From: Trichomonas vaginalis G3
Taxonomy: Eukaryota > Parabasalia > Trichomonadida > Trichomonadidae
Reading direction: 5' to 3'
NCBI RefSeq assembly: GCF_026262505.1
Contig: NC_067206.1
Location: forward strand, 27,729,896 to 27,793,895
DNA: 64,000 bases
Shown here: positions 49,371 through 58,630 of the stretch, piece by piece
How the letters are laid out: every line of letters starts with the position of its first letter
Position numbering within the stretch: position 1 is the stretch's first letter
Made by a program: the position numbers and the translations under genes
Notes under the pieces: model-generated
The model's input: only the letters and a program-made list of their open reading frames with translations
What the model was told of the DNA's origin: nothing
Databases searched by the model: none

Positions 49371-50124
49371 CATTAATGTTTTCACTGTTACCATGTTACC
49401 ATGTGCTACCAGGTTAATTAACTTCTCTTAAAATTACGACAACAGACATTTAGACAACAGTCCAGGAAATAAACTTCTTCGTAAATGTTTTGTCAAAACT
49501 TCTTCGTAAATGTTTTGTCATGACCTCTTCGTATATGTTTTGTCATGACCTCTTCGTATATGTTTTGTCAAAACTTCTTCGTATATGTTTTGTCATGACC
49601 TCTTCGTATATGTTTTGTCATGACCTCTTCGTATATGTTTTGTCAAAACTTCTTCGTATATGTTTTGTCATGACCTCTTCGTATATGTTTTGTCATGACC
49701 TCTTCGTATATGTTTTGTCATGACCTCTTCGTATATGTTTTGTCATGACCTCTTCGTATATGTTTTGTCATGACCTCTTCGTATATGTTTTGTCATGACT
49801 TCATCGTATATGTTTTGTCATGACTTCATCGTAATGAGCGTAAATCAGACAAAAATATATTTTAGGTGAAGAGGTGAGATCTCACCTCTTTTCTCACCTC
49901 TTTTCTCACCTCATGAATTTTCATGATTTCTTCATCGTAATGAGCGTATATGTTTTGTCATGATTTCATCGTATATGTTTTGTCATGACCTCTTCGTATA
50001 TGTTTTGTCATGACCTCTTCGTATATGTTTTGTCATGACCTCTTCGTATATGTTTTGTCATGATTTCTTCGTTTATGTTTTGTCAAAACTTCTTCGTATA
50101 TGTTTTGTCATGACTTCATCGTAA

Positions 50125-50366
50125 TGAGTGTAAATGATTTCATATGATTGTTTCCCTCGAAAAACCGAGAGAAGAGATTCCATATGAAAATCGCAAGAAT
50201 TTGGCTCCTGGTTTGAATATTATTATGTTCATAGATTTCATCGTAATGAGTGTAAATGATTTCATATAATTGCTTACCTCGGAAAACCGAGAGAAGAGAT
50301 TCCATATGAAAATCGCAAGAATTTGGCTCCTGGTTTGAAATATTATTATGTTCATAGATTTCATCG
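50125..50366. repeat. Tandem duplication of about 115 bp in the left arm
   Basis: Two copies of ..CCGAGAGAAGAGATTCCATA, TGAAAATCGCAAGAATTTGG, CTCCTGGTTTGAA.. The mirror pair is at 55600-55830. Confidence 0.8.
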
Positions 50367-50569
50367 TATATGTTTTGTCAAACATGAGCGTATATGTTTT
50401 GTCATGATTTCATCGTACATGTTTTGTCATGATTTCATCGTATATGCTTTGTCATGATGATTTCATCGAAACTAAACGTATATGTTTTGTCATGATTTCA
50501 TCGTACATGTTTTGTCATGATTTCATCGTATATTTTTGTCAAGATTTCATCGTAATGAGTGTAAATGAA

Positions 50570-50975
50570 CCAAAAATAATGTTTACGTTCATGTTTGACA
50601 ACACAGCAGGGAAGGCAGTTATGAATTATTTTTGAAGAACTGAAGGTGTCACTACGTCACCATGTGTCACTCGGTTAATTAACTTCTCTGAAAAAATGAG
50701 ACAACATGACATTTTGACAACACAGCAGGGGAAGGCATTTATGAATTATTTTTGAAGAACTGAAGGGGTCACCAGGTCACCAGGTCACCAGGTAATTTAA
50801 CTTCTCTGAAAAAATGAGACAACATGACATTTTGACAACACAGGAGGAAGGCAGTTATGAATTATTTTTGAAGAACTGAAGGTGTCACTACGTCACCATG
50901 TGTCACTCGGTTAATGAACTTCTCTGAAAAAAATGAGACAACATGACATTTTGACAACAACACAGGAAATAAATG
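50570..50975. repeat. Three tandem units of about 118 bp in the left arm
   Basis: Units contain TGACAACACAGCAGG, GAATTATTTTTGAAGAACTG, AAGGTGTCACTACGTCACCA and ACTTCTCTGAAAAAATGAGA. The middle unit has a GGTCACCAGGTCACCAGGT variant. Mirror at 54990-55375. Confidence 0.8.
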
Positions 50976-52683
50976 TTTACGTAAATGTTTTGTCAAGACT
51001 TCTTCGTATATGTTTTGTCATGACCTCTTCGTATATGTTTTGTCATGATTTCTTCATCGTAATGAGTGTAAATGATCCAAAAATAATGTTTAGGTGAAGA
51101 GGTGAGATCTCACCTCTTTTCTCACCTCATTGAATTTTCATGATTTCTTCATCGTAATGAGCGTAAATGTTTTGTCATGATTTCTTCATCGTAATGAGCG
51201 TAAATGTTTTGTCATGATTTCTTCATCGTAATGAGTGTAAATGATTTGTCATGATTTCATCGTACATGTTTTGTCGAAACTTCATCGTATATGCTTTGTC
51301 ATGACTTCTTCATCGTAATGAGCGTAAATGATCCAAAAATAATGTTTATGTTAGAATGTTAGATCTCACCTCTTTTCTCACCTCTTTTCTCACCTCATGA
51401 ATTTTCATGATTTCTTCATCGTATATGCTTTGTCAAACATGAACGTATATGCTTTGTCAAACATGAACGTAAATGTTTTGTCGAACCTTCACTTTTTTGA
51501 CGAAGTGCAAATCTTCACTTCGTGTCAAAACTTCTTCGTAAATGTTTTGTCATGATTTCTTCGTAAATGTTTTGTCATGACTTCTTCATCGTATATGCTT
51601 TGTCAAACATGAGCGTATATTTTTGTCATGATTTCTTCATCGTAATGAGCGTAAATGTTTTGTCAAACATGAACGTAAATGTTTTGTCAAGACTTCTTCA
51701 TCGTAATGAGCGTAAATGACCCAAAAATATATTTTAGGTGAAGAGGTGAGATCTCACCTCTTTTCTCACCTCTTTTCTCACCTCATGAATTTTCATGACT
51801 TCTTCATCGTACATGTTTTGTCAAGACTTCTTCATCGTAATGAGTGTAAATGTTTTGTCAAGACTTCTTCATCGTAATGAGTGTAAATGTTTTGTCAAGA
51901 CTTCTTCATCGGAATGAGCGTATATGTTTTGTCAAGACTTCTTCATCGGAATGAGCGTATATGTTTTGTTAAACATGAACGTAAATGTTTTGTCATGACT
52001 TCTTCATCGTATATGTTTTGTCAAACATGAGCGTAAATGTTTTGTCATGATTTCTTCATCGTAAATGATTTGTCGAAACTTCTTCATCGTAATGAGCGTA
52101 AATGTTTTGTCAAACATGAACGTAAATGTTTTGTCAAGACTTCTTCATCGTAATGAGCGTAAATGACCCAAAAATATATTTTAGGTGAAGAGGTGAGATC
52201 TCACCTCTTTTCTCACCTCTTTTCTCACCTCATGAATTTTCATGACTTCTTCATCGTACATGTTTTGTCAAGACTTCTTCATCGTAATGAGTGTAAATGT
52301 TTTGTCAAGACTTCTTCATCGTAATGAGTGTAAATGTTTTGTCAAGACTTCTTCATCGTAATGAGTGTAAATGTTTTGTCAAGACTTCTTCATCGGAATG
52401 AGCGTATATGTTTTGTCAAACATGAACGTAAATGTTTTGTCATGACTTCTTCATCGTATATGTTTTGTCAAACATGAGCGTAAATGTTTTGTCATGATTT
52501 CTTCATCGTAAATGATTTGTCGAAACTTCTTCATCGTAATGAGTGTAAATGTTTTGTCAAACATGAGCGTAAATGTTTTGTCAAGACTTCTTCATCGTAA
52601 TGAGCGTAAATGACCCAAAAATAATGTTTATGTTAGAATGTTAGATCTAACACCTTTTCTAACATGTTTTCTATCATGGAGGA

Positions 52684-52975
52684 TTTCATTAGATATGCAC
52701 ATTCTTCCTTCATTTCATTCTATACACAATTTACATCATAGACGATTTAATGATATAATACTTTACTGTTTCATTAGATATACACATTCTTCCTCCATTT
52801 CATTCTATACATAATTTACATCATAGACGATTAATAGATATAATACTTTACTGTTTCATTAGATATACACATTCTTCCTCCATTTCATTCTATACATAAT
52901 TTACATCATAGACGATTTAATAGATATAATACTTTACTGTTTCATTAGATATACACATTATTTGTGTGAAAGTAT
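52684..52975. repeat. Central loop of the palindrome: 85-86 bp repeat, three copies plus a partial one
   Basis: Units start at 52684, 52769, 52854 and 52940 (TTTCATTAGATATACACATT .. AATACTTTACTG). The first 27 bases of the first unit are mirrored at about 53013-53040; the rest is the unpaired loop. Non-coding. Confidence 0.8.
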
Positions 52976-53012
52976 CCTAAAAATATTTGATGGACTTTAA
53001 CTAAAATAATGT

Positions 53013-56000
53013 TTAGGGAAGAATGTGCATATCTAATGAAATCCTCCATGATAGAAAACATTTAGAAAAGGTGTTAGATCTAACATTCTAACATAAACAT
53101 TATTTTTGGTCATTTACGCTCATTACGATGAAGAAGTCTTGACAAACATTTACGCTCATGTTTGACAAAACATTTTACACTCATTACGATGAAGTTTCGA
53201 CAAATCATTTACGATGAAGAAATCATGACAAAACATTTACGCTCATGTTTGACAAAACATATACGATGAAGAAGTCATGACAAAACATTTACGTTCATGT
53301 TTGACAAAACATATACGCTCATTCCGATGAAGAAGTCTTGACAAAACATTTACACTCATTACGATGAAGAAGTCTTGACAAAACATTTACACTCATTACG
53401 ATGAAGAAGTCTTGACAAAACATATACGATGAGGTCATGACAAAACATTTACACTCATTACGATGAAGAAGTCTTGACAAAACATGTACGATGAAGAAGT
53501 CATGAAAATTCATGAGTGAGAAAGAGGTGAGAAAAGAGGTGAGATCTCACCTCTTCACCTAAAATATATTTTTGGGTCATTTACGCTCATTACGATGAAG
53601 AAGTCTTGACAAAACATTTACGTTCATGTTTGACAAAACATTTACGCTCATTACGATGAAGAAATCATGACAAAACATATACGCTCATGTTTGACAAAGC
53701 ATATACGATGAAGAAGTCATGACAAAACATTTACGAAGAAATCATGACAAAACATTTACGAAGAAGTTTGACACGAAGTGAAGATTTGCACTTCGTCAAA
53801 AAAGTGAAGGTTCGACAAAACATTTACGTTCATGTTTGACAAAGCATATACGTTCATGTTTGACAAAGCATATACGATGAAGAAATCATGAAAATTCATG
53901 AGGTGAGAAAAGAGGTGAGAAAAGAGGTGAGATCTAACATTCTAACATAAACATTATTTTTGGATCATTTACGCTCATTACGATGAAGAAGTCATGACAA
54001 AGCATATACGATGAAGTTTCGACAAAACATGTACGATGAAATCATGACAAATCATTTACACTCATTACGATGAAGAAGTCTTGACAAAACATATACGTTC
54101 ATGTTTGACAAAGCATATACGTTCATGTTTGACAAAGCATATACGATGAAGAAATCATGAAAATTCATGAGGTGAGAAAAGAGGTGAGATCTCACCTCTT
54201 CACCTAAATAATTTTTGTCCTGATTTACCTCATTACGATGAAGAAGTCATGACAAAACATGTACGATGAAATCATGACAAAGCATATACGTTCATGTTTG
54301 ACAAAGCATATACGATGAAGAAGTCATGAAAAACATATACGAAGAAGTCATGACAAAACATATACGATGAAATCATGACAAAACATATACGCTCATTACG
54401 ATGAAGAAATCATGACAAAACATTTACGCTCATTACGATGAAGAAATCATGACAAAACATTTACGCTCATTACGATGAAGAAATCATGAAAATTCAATGA
54501 GGTGAGAAAAGAGGTGAGATCTCACCTCTTCACCTAAAATATATTTTTGTCTGATTTACGCTCATTACGATGAAGAAGTCATGACAAAACATGTACGATG
54601 AAATCATGACAAAGCATATACGTTCATGTTTGACAAAGCATATACGATGAAGAAGTCATGACAAAACATATACGAAGAAGTCATGACAAAACATATACGA
54701 TGAAATCATGACAAAACATATACGCTCATTACGATGAAGAAATCATGACAAAACATTTACGCTCATTACGATGAAGAAATCATGACAAAACATTTACGCT
54801 CATTACGATGAAGAAATCATGAAAATTCAATGAGGTGAGAAAAGAGGTGAGATCTCACCTCTTCACCTAAACATTATTTTTGGATCATTTACACTCATTA
54901 CGATGAAGAAATCATGACAAAACATATACGAAGAGGTCATGACAAAACATATACGAAGAAGTCTTGACAAAACATTTACGTAAACATTTATTTCCTGTGT
55001 TGTTGTCAAAATGTCATGTTGTCTCATTTTTTCAGAGAAGTTCATTAACCGAGTGACACATGGTGACGTAGTGACACCTTCAGTTCTTCAAAAATAATTC
55101 ATAACTGCCTTCCTCCTGTGTTGTCAAAATGTCATGTTGTCTCATTTTTTCAGAGAAGTTAAATTACCTGGTGACCTGGTGACCTGGTGACCCCTTCAGT
55201 TCTTCAAAAATAATTCATAAATGCCTTCCCCTGCTGTGTTGTCAAAATGTCATGTTGTCTCATTTTTTCAGAGAAGTTAATTAACCGAGTGACACATGGT
55301 GACGTAGTGACACCTTCAGTTCTTCAAAAATAATTCATAACTGCCTTCCCCTGCTGTGTTGTCAAACATGAACGTAAACATTATTTTTGGTTCATTTACA
55401 CTCATTACGATGAAATCTTGACAAAATATATACGATGAAATCATGACAAAACATGTACGATGAAATCATGACAAAACATATACGTTTAGTTTCGATGAAA
55501 TCATCATGACAAAGCATATACGATGAAATCATGACAAAACATGTACGATGAAATCATGACAAAACATATACGCTCATGTTTGACAAAACATATACGATGA
55601 AATCTATGAACATAATAATATTTCAAACCAGGAGCCAAATTCTTGCGATTTTCATATGGAATCTCTTCTCTCGGTTTTCCGAGGTAAGCAATTATATGAA
55701 ATCATTTACACTCATTACGATGAAATCTATGAACATAATAATATTTCAAACCAGGAGCCAAATTCTTGCGATTTTCATATGGAATCTCTTCTCTCGGTTT
55801 TTCGAGGGAAACAATCATATGAAATCATTTACACTCATTACGATGAAGTCATGACAAAACATATACGAAGAAGTTTTGACAAAACATAAACGAAGAAATC
55901 ATGACAAAACATATACGAAGAGGTCATGACAAAACATATACGAAGAGGTCATGACAAAACATATACGAAGAGGTCATGACAAAACATATACGATGAAATC

Positions 56001-56800
56001 ATGACAAAACATATACGCTCATTACGATGAAGAAATCATGAAAATTCATGAGGTGAGAAAAGAGGTGAGAAAAGAGGTGAGATCTCACCTCTTCACCTAA
56101 AATATATTTTTGTCTGATTTACGCTCATTACGATGAAGTCATGACAAAACATATACGATGAAGTCATGACAAAACATATACGAAGAGGTCATGACAAAAC
56201 ATATACGAAGAGGTCATGACAAAACATATACGAAGAGGTCATGACAAAACATATACGATGAAATCATGACAAAACATATACGAAGAGGTCATGACAAAAC
56301 ATATACGAAGAAGTTTTGACAAAACATATACGAAGAGGTCATGACAAAACATATACGAAGAGGTCATGACAAAACATATACGAAGAAGTTTTGACAAAAC
56401 ATATACGAAGAGGTCATGACAAAACATATACGAAGAGGTCATGACAAAACATTTACGAAGAAGTTTTGACAAAACATATACGAAGAGGTCATGACAAAAC
56501 ATATACGAAGAGGTCATGACAAAACATATACGAAGAGGTCATGACAAAACATATACGATGAAATCATGACAAAACATATACGAAGAGGTCATGACAAAAC
56601 ATATACGAAGAAGTTTTGACAAAACATATACGAAGAGGTCATGACAAAACATATACGAAGAGGTCATGACAAAACATATACGAAGAAGTTTTGACAAAAC
56701 ATATACGAAGAGGTCATGACAAAACATATACGAAGAGGTCATGACAAAACATTTACGAAGAAGTTTTGACAAAACATTTACGAAGAAGTTTATTTCCTGG
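53013..56800. repeat. Right-arm satellite field
   Basis: Mirror of 49470-52700 with the same 25-bp unit (read as GACAAAACATATACGAAGAG plus GTCAT). The stretch 53.8-57.0 kb is nearly 1 kb longer than its mirror, while 53.0-53.8 kb is about 430 bp shorter. GGTGAGATCTCACC modules lie near 53540, 54185, 54510, 54850 and 56075. No gene is supported. Confidence 0.85.
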
Positions 56801-57012
56801 ACTGTTGTCTAAATGTCATGTTGTCAGTAATTTTAAGAGAAGTTAATTAACCTGGTAGCACATGGTAACATGGTAACAGTGAAAACATTAATGTAAACAT
56901 TATTTTTGCTGAATTCAGCAACAAAATGAACGAGGTCAGGATGTATGCAAATACCTTTGAATTCATTCATAACGCCTTAGTAAGCTCATAAAATGCTTGT
57001 TTTTGCATCACA

Positions 57013-57046
57013 TTTTGACGAAGTGAAGATCTTCACTTCGTCAAAA
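57013..57046. repeat. 34-bp perfect palindrome, right copy
   Basis: Mirror of 49218-49251. Starts TTTTGACGAAGTGAAGA. It overlaps the end of the right KilA-N fragment. Confidence 0.85.
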
Positions 57047-57337
57047 ATGTTTTGCATTCTCTACTGTATCTTCGAGTTCTTCTTCATCTAACTTCTCATG
57101 AACTTTCTTGTCTATGGAGTCCATAATATCTTTGACATAAAATGCATACTTTACAGAGCACCATTCAGCAACAAAATGAACGAGGTCAGGATGTATGCAA
57201 ATACCTTTGAATTCATTCATAAATGCCTTAGTAAACTCATAAAATGCTTGTTTTGAGGTTGAGCCACTTTTGGCTCGACCGTATTCTTTCAACCAAAACT
57301 CAAGAATTTTCCTGTGTGAATTTTGTATAAAAACCAA
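57041..57337 (-). CDS. KilA-N-like C-terminal domain protein, right copy
   Basis: 98 residues. The N-terminal part is MVFIQNSHRKILEFWLKEYG. Then comes the KilA-N signature (GICIHPDLVHFVAEWCSVKY), and an acidic helical end (HEKLDEEELEDTVENAKHF). Full KilA-N domains need about 40 more residues upstream, so this is a truncated or minimal form. A DNA-binding role is inferred from the family. Compare the whole version in Polinton-1 (1480-2259). Confidence 0.6.
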   Translation of the reverse strand: MVFIQNSHRKILEFWLKEYGRAKSGSTSKQAFYEFTKAFMNEFKGICIHPDLVHFVAEWCSVKYAFYVKDIMDSIDKKVHEKLDEEELEDTVENAKHF

Positions 57338-57359
57338 CCGTCTGAATTCAGGCGGTTGT

Positions 57360-57770
57360 TATATTCTTCACAAAACATTTACGATGAAATCATGACAAAA
57401 CATTTACGATGAGGACATAACAAAACATTTACGTTTAAGTTCCATGAAGTCATAACAAAACATTTACGATGAAATCTATGACAAAACATGTACGATGAGG
57501 TCATGACAAAACATATACGTTTAAGTTCCATGAAATCATAACAAAACATTTACGATGAAATCTATGACAAAACATTTACGATGAAATCATGACAAAACAT
57601 GTACGATGAAGTTTTGACAAAACATATACGTTTAAGTTCCATGAAATCATAACAAAACATTTACGATGAAATCTATGACAAAACATGTACGATGAAATCA
57701 TGACAAAACATTTACGATGAAATCATGACAAAACATTTACGATGAAATCTATGACAAAACATTTATGTTA
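57360..57770. repeat. 25-bp satellite, outer block of the right arm
   Basis: Mirror of 48430-48900: ACAAAACATTTACGATGAAA plus TCATG units with TTTAAGTTCCATGAAATC interspersed. Confidence 0.85.
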
Positions 57771-57837
57771 TACAGTAATGTTAGTCATGAATGTTTGTCC
57801 TACGTGTTGGCGTTAGTGTTGAAAAATAATGTTTGTC

Positions 57838-58542
57838 CTACATGAAGCCGTACAAGCGTTTGAATTTGTTTATGCATAAGATTACTCTCTTGTTTTCTGT
57901 ATCTATCATAGAAACATAAGCAGCACCTGTTTTTGTAAAGTTTATATGAAGTTTTCGATAGTTAAGACCTGTATAATAATAGAATGCGTCCTCATTCTCA
58001 ACATAATAGTAGAACTCAAACGAATGCTTACCATAAGCTGTTATTTCAACAGCTTCGTCAGATATTTCATCAACGAACTCATAAACTATATCGCCATACT
58101 TGCTTTTATTTCTATTGTTTTCAGATTTAGAACACCAACGAAGGTTTGAGATTCTGTTGTCCGTTCTATCATGATTTATATGGTCTATTTCTTTCAAATT
58201 GTTTGGATTTTCAATCCACTGTTCTGCAATAATTCTATGCTTTAAATGTGTTTTGTTGTTTAAACTAAGCTCAATATAACCATGATTATTTAAGCATTCA
58301 CTCTTAATATGTTTGTTTTTCTTTCGACGAATAGTAAAAGGATATGTCGTACAAATCTCATAATCTTCATGATTTCTCAATGTTTCCCATTGAGTTTGTT
58401 CCCCACTAACGTTCTCATTGACGTCCTCAATATCTTCTTCCTCACTGAACTCGTCAATATTTTCACTAGCTCCTTCTGTAATGTTTTCATCGGCATTGTC
58501 ATTGACTTCTTCTGTAATGTTAGATGTTGTTGTTTCGCTCAT
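57838..58542 (-). CDS. NUMOD4/HNH endonuclease-like protein, right copy
   Basis: 234 residues. An acidic N-terminal tail of about 55 residues (Glu/Asp/Asn-rich), then a NUMOD4-like module (WETLRNHEDYEICTTYPFTI), and an HNH domain: HRIIAEQWIENP, then EIDHINHDRTDNRISNLRW, with the DH pair and the NRxSNLRW block of the HNH_3 group. The C-terminal 60 residues (YYYTGLNYRKLHINFTKTG) form an extra strand-rich module. Known: such proteins are homing-type endonucleases of phages and large viruses. It looks whole and starts about 90 bp from the divergent helicase gene. Confidence 0.85.
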   Translation of the reverse strand: MSETTTSNITEEVNDNADENITEGASENIDEFSEEEDIEDVNENVSGEQTQWETLRNHEDYEICTTYPFTIRRKKNKHIKSECLNNHGYIELSLNNKTHLKHRIIAEQWIENPNNLKEIDHINHDRTDNRISNLRWCSKSENNRNKSKYGDIVYEFVDEISDEAVEITAYGKHSFEFYYYVENEDAFYYYTGLNYRKLHINFTKTGAAYVSMIDTENKRVILCINKFKRLYGFM

Positions 58543-58630
58543 GTTCTTTCACTAATGTTAAAAAGTTATGTTGTACGAATTTTGAACAGAATTTAGAGCA
58601 GTTATGAAACAATGAAGTACTTTTACGCTA

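Larger units (their letters stand above)
49470..52620. repeat. Left-arm satellite field with hairpin modules
   Basis: Dominated by a 25-bp unit (CTTCGTATATGTTTTGTCAT plus GACCT and variants with CATCGTAATGAGCGTAAATG). Hairpin modules with GGTGAGATCTCACC lie at about 49870, 51100, 51740 and 52185. A block of about 430 bp (51714-52143) is tandemly duplicated at 52144-52574. No gene is supported. Apparent frames are satellite translations. Confidence 0.85.

Noticed and set aside
49490-49723. Open frames with repeated MTSSYMFCHDLFVYVLSKLL-like peptides (also 56239-56517, 56539-56772, 53319-53513)
   Set aside because: They are translations of the 25-bp satellite. Because 25 is not a multiple of 3, every frame stays open by chance and cycles through the same peptides; no promoter or conserved domain.
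55576-55889. Frames in the 115-bp duplicated units (FQTRSQILAIFIWNLFSRF)
   Set aside because: Arise from a tandem duplication inside the satellite field, in two frames at once, with no independent support.
48430-57770. Possible CRISPR-like array of 25-bp units
   Set aside because: Units are contiguous and variable without unique spacers, in a eukaryotic transposon; a satellite, not a CRISPR array.
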